Translations under genes and position numbers: made by a program | DNA from: Bacteroidaceae bacterium | GTDB lineage: Bacteria > Bacteroidota > Bacteroidia > Bacteroidales > Barnesiellaceae_A | DNA: 59,376 nt | Reading direction: 5' to 3' | Assembly (NCBI GenBank): GCA_017532725.1 | Contig: JAFXIZ010000059.1 | Location: 1 to 59,376, forward strand | Notes under the pieces: generated by a model | The model's input: the letters and a program-made list of their open reading frames with translations, nothing else | The model's database searches: none | What the model was told of the DNA's origin: nothing | Part shown: positions 37,350 to 46,443 of the stretch, piece by piece | Layout of the letters: every line of letters begins with the position of its first letter | Position numbering within the stretch: the stretch's first letter is position 1

Positions 37350-38948
37350 ATGGCAAATGACAAAAGCAGAGCCGTTTACGGCATCGACTTGGGTACAACA
37401 TACAGTTGTATCTCACAAGTGGACAAATACGACCAAGCAGTCGTACTTCGCAACTTCGAAGGTGATGCAACAACACCTTCGGTAGTATATTTCGAATCAG
37501 AGTCAAATATGATAGTGGGTAAAGAGGCGAAGAATATGCTTCCCGTTGAGCCCGAAAAAACCGTTTCGTTCATCAAACGTCAGATTGGTAACGATGAGGC
37601 TTTCGACAAGAGCAAAAACACAACTCCGTTCCACTGCGACCCCGTTGAAATTTCGGCTCTTATCTTGAAAAAACTTGTACAAGATGCCAACGACTTGGGC
37701 GACAACCCCGAGCCTATCAAAGACGTCGTTATTACTTGCCCCGCATACTTCGGTAACAAAGAGCGCTTGCAAACCAAGCAAGCCGGTATCAGTGCCGGTC
37801 TTAACGTATTGGGTATCATCAACGAGCCTACAGCAGCCGCTATCTCATACGGTATGAAGGTTGATGAGCGTCGCACTATCTTGGTGTATGACCTTGGTGG
37901 TGGTACTTTCGACGTAACAATCATCGTGGTAAACGGTGGTGCTATCAAGGTTGTGGCTACCGGTGGTGACCACCACTTGGGTGGTGTCGATTGGGATACC
38001 GAGTTGGCTAAATATGTACTCAACACATTCAATTCACAAAACGGTACAGCATACGACTTTGACACACTCTCGGCCAACGCTCGTTTCGACCTCTTGCTCA
38101 ACGCCGAAAACTGGAAAAAGAACCTCTCGGCTCGTCAAACTGCCAAAGTTAACTTCTCATACGAAGGCAAGTCGGTTAACTTCGACCTTCCTCGCGAAAC
38201 ATTCAACGCTATCACCGAGGATCGTTTGAACGAAACAATCGATGCAACACGCAAGATTATCGACATCGCCAAGGAAAAAGGTTACGAAACAATCGACGAA
38301 ATCATCCTCGTGGGTGGTAGTAGCCGTATGCCCCAAATCAAGGATCGCGTAGAGGCTGAGTTTGGCTTGCCTACTCGCTTGAACGACCCCGACGAGTGTG
38401 TTGCCAAGGGTGCTGCCATCTATGCAATGAACGAGGCTTACGCACAAGCCGTTAAAGGTTGGGAAGAGGGTACTATAGATGAAGCCCCCGCACCTCTTAC
38501 CGACGGCAAGAAACGTACTCGCATCGTGAACGTAACAAGTAAGACTTACGGCCTCGGATTGGTTGACAATATGGTAGGTAACCTTATCTTTGCCAACTCT
38601 ACACTCCCCGTATCACGCACTCGTTCATTTGAAACCGTACAAGACGGACAGACAGGTGTTACACTACCTATCTACGAGAGCGACTTTACCGATGAGGAGA
38701 AAGACCAAACCGTAGAGGATCGCTTCTGTAACTTGGCAACCGAAGATATCTCGGTATTGAAAATCACCGGAAATCACCCCAAAGGTACCGAAATCAAGGT
38801 TACATTCAGCATCGACAATGAGGGTATCCTCAGTGTAAATGCTACACGCGATACCGACGTGATAGACTTCAAACTCAAGATTGCCGGTGTGAAAGACGAG
38901 GAAGAGTTGAAGAAGTCGCAAGAATTTATTGCGAACGCAACTGTATAA
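37350..38948 (+). CDS. Hsp70 (DnaK-like) lacking the alpha-helical lid
   Basis: A 532-residue Hsp70. The ATPase domain is complete: GIDLGTTYSCISQV phosphate loop 1, VYDLGGGTFDVT phosphate loop 2, EIILVGGSSRMPQIK adenosine motif. The beta substrate-binding domain follows (VNVTSKTYGLGLVDN ... GNHPKGTEIKVTFSIDNEGILSVNAT). The chain stops shortly after, about 100 residues before the end of a standard DnaK, so the lid and the acidic C-terminal tail are missing. No dnaJ is nearby. It is paired with a GrpE-like gene, and a strong terminator follows. This is an accessory Hsp70, not the housekeeping one (inference). Confidence 0.93.
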   Translation: MANDKSRAVYGIDLGTTYSCISQVDKYDQAVVLRNFEGDATTPSVVYFESESNMIVGKEAKNMLPVEPEKTVSFIKRQIGNDEAFDKSKNTTPFHCDPVEISALILKKLVQDANDLGDNPEPIKDVVITCPAYFGNKERLQTKQAGISAGLNVLGIINEPTAAAISYGMKVDERRTILVYDLGGGTFDVTIIVVNGGAIKVVATGGDHHLGGVDWDTELAKYVLNTFNSQNGTAYDFDTLSANARFDLLLNAENWKKNLSARQTAKVNFSYEGKSVNFDLPRETFNAITEDRLNETIDATRKIIDIAKEKGYETIDEIILVGGSSRMPQIKDRVEAEFGLPTRLNDPDECVAKGAAIYAMNEAYAQAVKGWEEGTIDEAPAPLTDGKKRTRIVNVTSKTYGLGLVDNMVGNLIFANSTLPVSRTRSFETVQDGQTGVTLPIYESDFTDEEKDQTVEDRFCNLATEDISVLKITGNHPKGTEIKVTFSIDNEGILSVNATRDTDVIDFKLKIAGVKDEEELKKSQEFIANATV

Positions 38949-38985
38949 CACGTCAGTAAAACACCTTTTTTAAAATACTATAACC

Positions 38986-39017
38986 GAGGTTGTGTCACCC
39001 GACACAACCTCATTTTT
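38986..39017 (+). terminator. Intrinsic terminator between hsp70 and the FKBP-domain gene
   Basis: A perfect 11-base stem, GAGGTTGTGTC (38986-38996) with GACACAACCTC (39001-39011), loop ACCC, followed by ATTTTT. It ends 11 bases before the start of the 845-residue gene and would stop most transcripts before it. Confidence 0.85.
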
Positions 39018-39028
39018 AGCAAAAGTAG

Positions 39029-41566
39029 ATGGATAAAACTCTTCTCAAACAGAAAATAGCCGAATGGGGAAAAGCGTGCGAATACTTTGCAAGCCCCGAC
39101 ATACAAAAACAACTCGCAGACGAAGAAAAAAGCGCAATCAAATTCTTGGTGGAGTTTTGGAAGAACAACGAATTTGACAAGGCCACTTGCGAGAAACACA
39201 TCAACACACTCAAAGAATGTGACAAACTACACTCTTCAAATCGCGATATCATTGAGAAGAGTAAAAACTTCAGAGGTATAGCCGCAACATTCTATACCAA
39301 AGATGCTCAAACATTCCACGAATTTCGCACCGAGATGGGCTGGACACGCCAAACGCCTACTCCCGTACCCACTCCTACGCCTACGCCTACACCCACCCCT
39401 ACGCCTCAGCACAACGAAGCGATGATGATGATTAACGTAGAGAAGTGGAGCAAGGCTATACAATACCTGCGCAGTGAGGAGATTACGCCACTGCTTGATG
39501 TTAATGAATTTACTGCCATAGAGCAATTGGCCGATATGTGGCGACGCCCTTCATACCAACCGACTATGAAGGAGGAGGCTGCCGAAATGATTAAGGTGCT
39601 GGTCGATTCACACAAACTGCACTCATCCAATCGTGAGATTATAGAGAAAAGCAAAAGTCTGTGTGGTGTTGCTCGCAAGGTATATGACAACAAAGAGACT
39701 TTCGACGCCTTCAAGAAGGCCATTACACAATATTACAAGGAGAATAAGCCTCCTAAAAAAGAGCCTGTTCCCGATCCCAAGAAGGAGACACCCAAGAAGA
39801 CTCCTACTCCTACCAAGCAAGATAAGGAACTGATATTGCAAGATGTTGTTTTTGCCAACACCACTTACAACAACGACATTATCAAAGACTTTGGCAAGAC
39901 ACTCTTTACCGATACTCAATATATCACCCCTCGCATAACTGTATCGAGCGAATACTACGGCACCGAAACCATTGAAGTAAAACTCCGTTACCCCAATGGC
40001 GAAACAGTACAATACGAAGATGAGGTAGTATTCAAAGGTAAAGGCAATTACATTATATCGGGTTGGGGAAGCAAGACCGGCTCGTCGTACGCATCATACA
40101 GTTATGTAGAGTACACATTCATCTGCCGCGGTAAGAAGTTGTGGCAAGGCCGGGTAACCATCAAGCAAGACCCCAAGAAATTGCCTTACCCCAACATTGT
40201 CGATATCAAGTTTGGAGCAACCGACTATGACGGTAATATTGTGGTAGAACACGGCAATCCCATTCCTACCGGTATCCCCTACCTCAGTCCTATGATTGTG
40301 GTCGATAACAATTTCCGTGGCAGTATAACCCTCGACATCGAATACAAATATGAGAAACGAGGCACGAATAAAACAAATTGCGAAGTGTATATACAAGGCC
40401 CCGGTGAATACAGTCTGTCCGGTTGGGGTAGAAAAGATTGTGGCTTCTATACCGAGCCCGAAACTATCAAATGTACTATCAGTTACGATGGCAAAACGCT
40501 ATATAGCAAGAGCGTAAAGATAGGCAAAGGTGGCAGCCCCCGAAGAGAGACTCGACGACGCAACAGCGATGGCAAAGAATCGGGCTGGACACTATTTAAG
40601 AACAAGATAGAGGATGTAGGCGACTGGTTTGAGGATAAGACCGAAGATCCCGAGTCGGTTACCTCAATCATCTCGGCACTTATCTTTATACTATACGTTA
40701 TATTAGTTATAGGTATATGGATAAGCGAAGGTTTCTGGAGCGCACTATTAGTAGGTGGTATAGGATTCTTCGTAACGGGATTTGTAATCTTAGCCAGCAA
40801 CTTTGTCACAAAGGTAATTCTACACATCCTACGCTTTGTATTCCTCAACGTATGGACATTCCTTATTGCAGTGATAATATTCCTTGCACAAATAATTATT
40901 CCTGCACTCACCTCATTCGGTTCGGGCTTGTTCAGCAATATTGGCGATATGTTTGAGAAGAAGAATAAGACCGAGATGGTCGTTCCCGAAACCCTGCCAT
41001 ACATCTGTACAGCCAAGTCGGGTGTAAACGTACGCCAGTCGCCCTCATCATCGGCAGCCCAAGTGGGTGCTTTGCTTTACGGACAACAGATTGAGGTCTA
41101 TGAAACAAATGGCGACTTTGCAAGAATAAAGTTCGACCACAGCAATGGCAACGATGCTTGGGTAAGCAGCAAATACATCCAAATCGATGAAGATGCTTTT
41201 TTCGCGCAAAACGAGCAACGAAAAGGCGTGAAAACCCTATCGAGTGGCGTGCAATATGAGGTGATAAAAAAGGGTAAAGGCGACAAGCCCCAAGTAAGCG
41301 ACATCGTAAAATGCAACTACACGATGACACTTGTTGACGGCACATTTCTCGATGGCACAACCAGCAGTTCAGGTCCTATCTCTTTTGGCGTAGATAAAGT
41401 AATAGCAGGCTGGAGCGATGCGCTAACCAATATGAAAGAAGGCGCCCAATGGAAGTTATACATACCCTCGCACCTCGCATTTGGCGAGAAAGGTAATAAT
41501 ATGCTTGCGCCCAACACGCCTCTTGTCTGCGAGGTAGAATTGGTGGAAATTGAAGAAAACATATAA
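39029..41566 (+). CDS. 845-residue membrane protein: helical repeats, beta domains, SH3 and FKBP prolyl isomerase
   Basis: Unrecognised as a whole. Residues about 1-105 and 128-235 are two copies of an alpha-helical unit sharing KLHSSNREIIEKSK, split by a Pro-Thr repeat linker (109-127). A Lys/Pro linker leads to two homologous beta domains (about 268-388 and 389-505, shared YLSPMIVV/YITPRITV and SGWG motifs). Residues about 541-634 hold three to four membrane helices. An SH3b domain follows (654-717, SGVNVRQSPSSSAAQVG). The C-terminus is an FKBP-type peptidyl-prolyl isomerase (735-845, YTMTLVDGTFLDGT, VIAGWSDAL, LAFGEKG). No signal peptide. Downstream of GrpE/Hsp70, it may be a membrane-bound folding or sensing partner. 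Confidence 0.8.
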   Translation: MDKTLLKQKIAEWGKACEYFASPDIQKQLADEEKSAIKFLVEFWKNNEFDKATCEKHINTLKECDKLHSSNRDIIEKSKNFRGIAATFYTKDAQTFHEFRTEMGWTRQTPTPVPTPTPTPTPTPTPQHNEAMMMINVEKWSKAIQYLRSEEITPLLDVNEFTAIEQLADMWRRPSYQPTMKEEAAEMIKVLVDSHKLHSSNREIIEKSKSLCGVARKVYDNKETFDAFKKAITQYYKENKPPKKEPVPDPKKETPKKTPTPTKQDKELILQDVVFANTTYNNDIIKDFGKTLFTDTQYITPRITVSSEYYGTETIEVKLRYPNGETVQYEDEVVFKGKGNYIISGWGSKTGSSYASYSYVEYTFICRGKKLWQGRVTIKQDPKKLPYPNIVDIKFGATDYDGNIVVEHGNPIPTGIPYLSPMIVVDNNFRGSITLDIEYKYEKRGTNKTNCEVYIQGPGEYSLSGWGRKDCGFYTEPETIKCTISYDGKTLYSKSVKIGKGGSPRRETRRRNSDGKESGWTLFKNKIEDVGDWFEDKTEDPESVTSIISALIFILYVILVIGIWISEGFWSALLVGGIGFFVTGFVILASNFVTKVILHILRFVFLNVWTFLIAVIIFLAQIIIPALTSFGSGLFSNIGDMFEKKNKTEMVVPETLPYICTAKSGVNVRQSPSSSAAQVGALLYGQQIEVYETNGDFARIKFDHSNGNDAWVSSKYIQIDEDAFFAQNEQRKGVKTLSSGVQYEVIKKGKGDKPQVSDIVKCNYTMTLVDGTFLDGTTSSSGPISFGVDKVIAGWSDALTNMKEGAQWKLYIPSHLAFGEKGNNMLAPNTPLVCEVELVEIEENI
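39353..39407 (+). repeat. Pro-Thr coding microsatellite
   Basis: Imperfect six-base units (CCTACG, CCCACT and variants) encode about nine Thr-Pro pairs in the linker between the helical repeats. Such tracts can change length by slippage, altering linker length without breaking the frame. Confidence 0.85.
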
Positions 41567-41653
41567 GCCCAATTCATCAATTTCATCGTAACGCAGAAAG
41601 TCGGCACACAGGTTACACCAAGCAATTATCCTTATCGACTACAACCATTATGA

Positions 41654-41691
41654 TACAAGAAGAGCAGCCTCGCGAGGCTGCTCTTCTTGTA
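41654..41691. terminator. Perfect 38-base palindrome, bidirectional terminator
   Basis: The arms meet at TCGCGA in the centre (41670-41675), with AAGAGCAGCC and GGCTGCTCTT on either side. It lies between two convergent genes. T-rich flanks on both sides make it a shared terminator. Confidence 0.85.
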
Positions 41692-41714
41692 TATAGTAGT
41701 CATATCTATTAGAA

Positions 41715-44621
41715 TTACAGAGAGTCATCGGTATAGAGTTTGGCACGTTGCAACTTAACAACTTTACCAAATTTGGCGAGGTCTTTCTCCTTCACATCTT
41801 TGGGACTGCCAACAACGGCTATTGCAATAGGTTTGCCCTTGATATTCTCGTTGTAGAACTTCACAATGTCCTCGAAAGTAAGTTCATCGATACGTTTCAT
41901 ATCATCGATGGCTGGGTCTTGTGTGTAGCCCATACGCTTCCAATAGTCGATAACCACACTGCGATTACGGAAGTTAGGCTCGTTGGTCAATTGCGACTCG
42001 CGCATATTGGTCTTGATAACATCAAAACTCTCGCGCACCTCGGGCATATTGTTCAACAAGTCGGTATATACTTGCAGAGCCTCGATAGTCTTATCGGCTT
42101 GAGTTCCTACATAACCCATAAACATCCAATCCTTTTCGGGCACTTGAGGCGCTCTGATAGCACCATAAGCAGTGTATGCCATAGCACGTTTTTCGCGAAT
42201 TTCATCGACAACGAGGCTACCAAATCCGGCACCGAAATAGGTAGTGAAGGCTTGCAACAACACATTATCCTTGATATCCAAAGGCTCACCTTCAACAAAG
42301 AAATAGATGTTACTTTGTTTAGCCTTGTCGTTGGGCAAGAAGTAAACGGTATTCTCGCCATACGCTACACGCTCCTCAAACTCGGGCGACATAGATACCT
42401 TTTCGTCCTCAACAAGGGGCAGATTTTGGCTCAATATTTCATACAATTGCTCAAAGGGCATTGTTCCCACATAGTGAGCCGTAAACTCATACTTGGTAGC
42501 CTCAAGGAATGCCGAAGCCAACTCACCTATCGATAGAGTTACAACCTTTTGCAAAGGCATACGAGTGAGAAAGTCAGAGTTTTCGCCGTGGAGCAAGTAT
42601 TGCAACAAGGCTTGTTGTTGCGACTCGATGCTCTCCTTCTCGCTCATACGCGCGCTATACTCTTGGTTGATGATTGCATACAACTGTTTCTCATCCAATT
42701 GAGGCATCAACACCTGACGTTGCAAGAGTTTGCAAGCAGCAGTAAGCGAACTTTCAGATCCGTAGAGAGTAATAGTCATATAATCCTCTGATACCGAGTA
42801 GTGAATAGTGGTATTGAGGCGAGCCAATGCTTGCTTGAAGTCGTAGGGCGAGAGGTGTGCCAATGTACCGGCATTGTTCATCAAGGGAACGGCATACTCA
42901 AGAATAGGCATACGACGAGTACCTACGCCATAACGCAAAGTAAGGCTGTAAACATCGTTCTCGGGGTTGACGGTATAATAGAGTTTGCTGCGATTGTTGA
43001 TTGAACGCATTTGCACCGAGTTGAAGTCGCAGAAGTTGGGTTGAGGAGTAGGAACATCCATCGACTCGAGGTATTGAGCATAGTCACTCTTAACACCACG
43101 CACAGCCTCAACGGGTTGGTAACCGGGTTTAGCCACCTTATCGAGTTTCTCTACCTTACGCTCGCCACGAATCTCTTGAACGTTAACAACCAAATAATCG
43201 GAGTTGAGATATTTTTGTGCCACAGCAACAACATCCTCGGCAGTTACGGCAGCCACTTTGTCGCAGTACGAAAGCAACTCGACAGGATTAGTACCTGTAT
43301 TGAACAAGTTGGCAAGATTTTGAGCCTTCATTGCGCTCGACTCCATACCCAACTGATAACTGCGTATCATAGCGCTCTTAACAGCCTCAAGTTGTTCGGC
43401 AGTAAAGTCGCCCTTGTGCAATTGTTCGATAGCCTCCAACACTTTCTTCTCGACCGATGCGTGGCTATCATATTTCATTTGGCTTTGGTCATATTGAGGG
43501 AAGGCTTGCACCATAATGATACCATCGCTACGGAACGAAGTAGGGCCGGCGGCAGCACCCATAATGTCGCCATCGACAGTAAGTTTGTCCAAGATACCAC
43601 TCGACTGTGCATTGGTGAGCAACTGGGTTGCAACCGATATAGCAACCTCATCGGCAGCATTAGAGGCAACACCATTGTACATCATAACCACGAAGGGTTG
43701 ATAGAACAACTTTTCAGATATGGCCTTGCGACCCTTGAAGGGTGTACGGGCAAACTCTTGGTGAGGTTGTGCCGAGCGACGGCTTATGCGCTCAAACTTT
43801 TGCTTAATCAAAGGTACGGCAGTAGCGGCATCGACATTACCTACAAGGATGATAGCCATATTCTCGGGGCCGTACCAATTGTTATAGAAGTCAATCAAAC
43901 GACTCAGGCTGGGATTCTTCAAGTGCTCGGGCAAACCAATGATGGGACGTCCGTAGGGAGTACCCTTGAAAGCCTGTCCGAAAAGGAATTGTGACAAGTT
44001 AGAGCCCATATTGTCTTGGTACATATTGTACTCCTCATATACAGCCTCCAACTCGGTTTGGAAACCACGGAACACGGGGTCGATAAGACGCTCGCTGTAC
44101 AACTCCAACCACTTTTCGAGTTGTGTGGGAGGGAATGTATTGAAGTACGATGTCTGGTCGTAACCTGTACCGGCATTCAAGCCTTGACCACCCATACCAT
44201 CTACCAAGAGAGTAAATTCGTTGGCAGCGGCATATTGAGCAGCCTCAACCGATAGTTTATTTATTTCCAATCCTATCGCTTCCTTCTCTTCAGTGGTAGC
44301 AGCATTTGCCATTTCGTCGTACTTGGCAATGATTTGCTCATAGAGAGGTTTCTCTTTTTCCCAATCGAGACAACCTATAAGTTGTGTACCCTTGAACATA
44401 ACGTGCTCAAGATAGTGAGCCAAACCTGTGTACTCAACGGGATCATCGATAGAACCTACATTGAATGTCACCATACCATATACATCGGGTTGCGACTTGT
44501 CCTCCCAGATGTACACTGTAGCACCGTTGCGCAATGTAAAAGTACTCAAGCCTTGCGCTACTGAGTAGCAACAAGTACACACGAGCAACAGTAATAGCAG
44601 TAATAATTTTCTTGTTCTCAT
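41715..44621 (-). CDS. M16 family zinc metalloprotease, two-domain, exported
   Basis: A 968-residue protein with a signal peptide of about 22 residues (Leu-rich core, cut near YSVAQG). The inverted zinc motif HxxEH is HYLEHVMFKG, with the distal Glu in EAVYEEYNMYQ. The N-terminal half is the catalytic M16 pair and the C-terminal half the inactive pair, as in pitrilysin or PqqL-like proteins. It would degrade peptides in the periplasm or at the outer membrane. It has its own promoter and is monocistronic. Confidence 0.93.
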   Translation of the reverse strand: MRTRKLLLLLLLLVCTCCYSVAQGLSTFTLRNGATVYIWEDKSQPDVYGMVTFNVGSIDDPVEYTGLAHYLEHVMFKGTQLIGCLDWEKEKPLYEQIIAKYDEMANAATTEEKEAIGLEINKLSVEAAQYAAANEFTLLVDGMGGQGLNAGTGYDQTSYFNTFPPTQLEKWLELYSERLIDPVFRGFQTELEAVYEEYNMYQDNMGSNLSQFLFGQAFKGTPYGRPIIGLPEHLKNPSLSRLIDFYNNWYGPENMAIILVGNVDAATAVPLIKQKFERISRRSAQPHQEFARTPFKGRKAISEKLFYQPFVVMMYNGVASNAADEVAISVATQLLTNAQSSGILDKLTVDGDIMGAAAGPTSFRSDGIIMVQAFPQYDQSQMKYDSHASVEKKVLEAIEQLHKGDFTAEQLEAVKSAMIRSYQLGMESSAMKAQNLANLFNTGTNPVELLSYCDKVAAVTAEDVVAVAQKYLNSDYLVVNVQEIRGERKVEKLDKVAKPGYQPVEAVRGVKSDYAQYLESMDVPTPQPNFCDFNSVQMRSINNRSKLYYTVNPENDVYSLTLRYGVGTRRMPILEYAVPLMNNAGTLAHLSPYDFKQALARLNTTIHYSVSEDYMTITLYGSESSLTAACKLLQRQVLMPQLDEKQLYAIINQEYSARMSEKESIESQQQALLQYLLHGENSDFLTRMPLQKVVTLSIGELASAFLEATKYEFTAHYVGTMPFEQLYEILSQNLPLVEDEKVSMSPEFEERVAYGENTVYFLPNDKAKQSNIYFFVEGEPLDIKDNVLLQAFTTYFGAGFGSLVVDEIREKRAMAYTAYGAIRAPQVPEKDWMFMGYVGTQADKTIEALQVYTDLLNNMPEVRESFDVIKTNMRESQLTNEPNFRNRSVVIDYWKRMGYTQDPAIDDMKRIDELTFEDIVKFYNENIKGKPIAIAVVGSPKDVKEKDLAKFGKVVKLQRAKLYTDDSL

Positions 44622-44655
44622 AGTTAATGTTATTATTGGTTGTTATTTTATGTTA

Positions 44656-44687
44656 CAAATATAGTATATCCATTTTTCTCTAACAAT
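44656..44687 (-). promoter_or_regulatory. Promoter of the M16 protease gene
   Basis: Minus strand TATATTTG (44663-44656) and ATTG (44687-44684), one mismatch from TTTG, 20 bases apart, 35 bases upstream of the ATG. Confidence 0.55.
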
Positions 44688-44924
44688 ATTTTCACGCGAC
44701 AAAGGTGCAATATTTTTTGGATATATCAAAATATATCAATAAATATTTATCGTTTTTCGATAAAACAAATATTTTATTTGGCGATTTTTAGATAAAAGCA
44801 ATATTAAAAATCAATAAAATAGCATCAAATAGTGCAGAAATATGGGGTACAAAGTACCTAAAAAATAAAAATATGTGTAATTTCGTACCTTGAAGATGTT
44901 TTCTAATAAAATCAGAAAAAAAAT

Positions 44925-45638
44925 ATGAAAAGGAATATCGTTACGGTACTGATGATATGCGCAACAGCGTGTATAGCCACAGCACAATTCTCCAACGAGT
45001 ATGAGCCATCGGTGGGCTGGCCCTATATGTTCGATGACTTTAAGGAGGCTGTTGTTTATTACGAAAACGACAACCCCGAGAGCGCAAGAGTAAACGTACA
45101 CCTGCTCAACAATAAGTTGCACTTTACCGACAACAACAAGATAATGATTGTTCACGATGCCAACGATATCGACTCGGTGGTGTGCAAGGATAGCACCATA
45201 TTGCTACACCGAGCCAACCTATACATCACAAAGATAACCAACACCGACAGGATTGTAGTAGGTCGCAGTTGTGAGGGCGACTTGCACGCTCTCGACGATA
45301 GCAACGGCGCATACGGTATGGGTACTTCGACAGGTGCTACACAGAACATCGCATCGTTTAAGGACCACGGCAATATGGCAGCACTGCGCTACAAGGAGAT
45401 GATAGCCGACCGTCACAACACACGCACATTGCCTACCATCAATCGCACGGTGTTCATCATCGACAACCGAGTTGTGTGCCACGCCACCAAAAATGGTGTT
45501 AACAAGATTCTCGACAAAGAGCAGCGTAACTTGTTCAAGGCCTTCTTGAAAGAGAATAAGATAAAATGGAAGAATATCGAGCACCTCACATCGGTGGCTC
45601 AATTCTTGGAAACTATTATAGCCGAGGGCAGTATGTAA
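44925..45638 (+). CDS. Exported protein of unknown function
   Basis: A 237-residue protein with a signal peptide (MKRNIVTVLMICATACIATAQ). I do not recognise the mature part. It begins with an aromatic-rich stretch (GWPYMFDDFKEAVVYYEN) and continues with beta-rich sequence resembling a short LPS- or lipid-binding-type fold only loosely. The C-terminal 60 residues are basic. It precedes the DivIC/FtsB gene by 54 bases on the same strand, so it may be linked with cell-division genes, but nothing in the sequence proves this. Confidence 0.65.
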   Translation: MKRNIVTVLMICATACIATAQFSNEYEPSVGWPYMFDDFKEAVVYYENDNPESARVNVHLLNNKLHFTDNNKIMIVHDANDIDSVVCKDSTILLHRANLYITKITNTDRIVVGRSCEGDLHALDDSNGAYGMGTSTGATQNIASFKDHGNMAALRYKEMIADRHNTRTLPTINRTVFIIDNRVVCHATKNGVNKILDKEQRNLFKAFLKENKIKWKNIEHLTSVAQFLETIIAEGSM

Positions 45639-45692
45639 ACCCTATATTTACAGCCTCCCTTACAGCAACCACAAGCAGTCACAAGCATAGTT

Positions 45693-46043
45693 ATGAAGAT
45701 TAATAAGTCAAAATTTTCAGCAACTTTAAAACGGTTCTCCCCATACACACCTGCCATTCTTATCGTGGCGTTTGTTGTGTGGCATCTATTCATTGCCCGC
45801 AACAACTATATCGATATATGTCGCAATGATGCCAAGATAAGAGAGTTGGAGAAAAATATAGCACAAGAAGAGGCATTGATACAACAACTCAAAGAGGATA
45901 TCAGTAACACCGAATCGGATACTGTGACTATCAATCGCATCGCTCGCGAGAAACACGGAATGCAACAAGCCCACGAGGATGTTTACATCATTGTTCCCGC
46001 CCCTAATTCGCAACAAACTCAAACCAATCAAGATGAAGATTAA
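45693..46043 (+). CDS. DivIC/FtsB family septum protein
   Basis: A 116-residue bitopic protein with a cytoplasmic basic N-terminus, one membrane helix (PAILIVAFVVWHLFI), a short periplasmic coiled coil (KIRELEKNIAQEEALIQQLKEDI) and the family end ATVNRIAREKHGMQ-like motif seen here as INRIAREKHGM. It links FtsL and FtsQ in the divisome. The final 11 bases overlap the next gene. Confidence 0.85.
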   Translation: MKINKSKFSATLKRFSPYTPAILIVAFVVWHLFIARNNYIDICRNDAKIRELEKNIAQEEALIQQLKEDISNTESDTVTINRIAREKHGMQQAHEDVYIIVPAPNSQQTQTNQDED

Positions 46044-46374
46044 CATAAAAGATATCATTTTCAAAGCCTCTGCTATGCTGGTGGTAGTAGGCGCTGTACT
46101 ACCACTTTTTGTATTTGAGGAGTGGGTGCCATACATCTTTGCTGTGGGAGCAGCAGGTATGTCAACCATACGCCTCATCACCCCCTATCGAGGCAAAAAC
46201 GTCCGTATGCGTCGCCTCGTTCTCATCGAACTGCTTGCCACATTGATGTTGTTGTTCGCATCATACCTGATGTTTAAGGGTGGAAACGATTGGATAGTCA
46301 TACTCACCATATCGGCATTCCTGCAACTATACACATCTATCACCATCCCTCGCCAAGCAAGCAAGGAGGAATAA
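46033..46374 (+). CDS. Small four-helix membrane protein of unknown function
   Basis: A 113-residue protein with three to four membrane helices (ASAMLVVVGAVLPLFVF, IFAVGAAGMSTIRLI, LVLIELLATLMLLFASYLMF, WIVILTISAFLQLYTSI) and a charged cytoplasmic loop (TPYRGKNVRMRR). The ATG at 46033 lies inside the end of the divIC/ftsB-like gene and gives an 11-base overlap, indicating translational coupling. Conserved beside that gene in Bacteroidales as far as I recall; no function assigned. Confidence 0.7.
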   Translation: MKINIKDIIFKASAMLVVVGAVLPLFVFEEWVPYIFAVGAAGMSTIRLITPYRGKNVRMRRLVLIELLATLMLLFASYLMFKGGNDWIVILTISAFLQLYTSITIPRQASKEE

Positions 46375-46391
46375 AGAGGAACAGACATAAT

Positions 46392-46430
46392 AAAACAGAA
46401 ACAGCCTGCGTTGCAGGCTGTTTCTGTTTT
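46392..46430. terminator. Bidirectional terminator, 18-base stem
   Basis: A perfect 18-base stem, 46392-46409 paired with 46413-46430 (core CAGCCTGC/GCAGGCTG), loop GTT, with A- and T-rich outer arms. Shared by the plus-strand division genes and the minus-strand mre-rodA operon. Confidence 0.88.
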
Positions 46431-46443
46431 ATATAATCGAGTA

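Noticed and set aside
37350..38948. The Hsp70 gene as the housekeeping dnaK
   Set aside because: It is about 100 residues short at the C-terminus, has no dnaJ beside it, and has a non-standard GrpE-like neighbour.
39353..39407. The Pro-Thr microsatellite as a phase-variation switch
   Set aside because: The repeat unit is six bases, so length change keeps the reading frame and would not turn the gene off.
41654..41691. The 38-base perfect palindrome as a recombination or replication site
   Set aside because: It lies exactly between two convergent genes and has T-rich flanks, which is what a shared terminator looks like.
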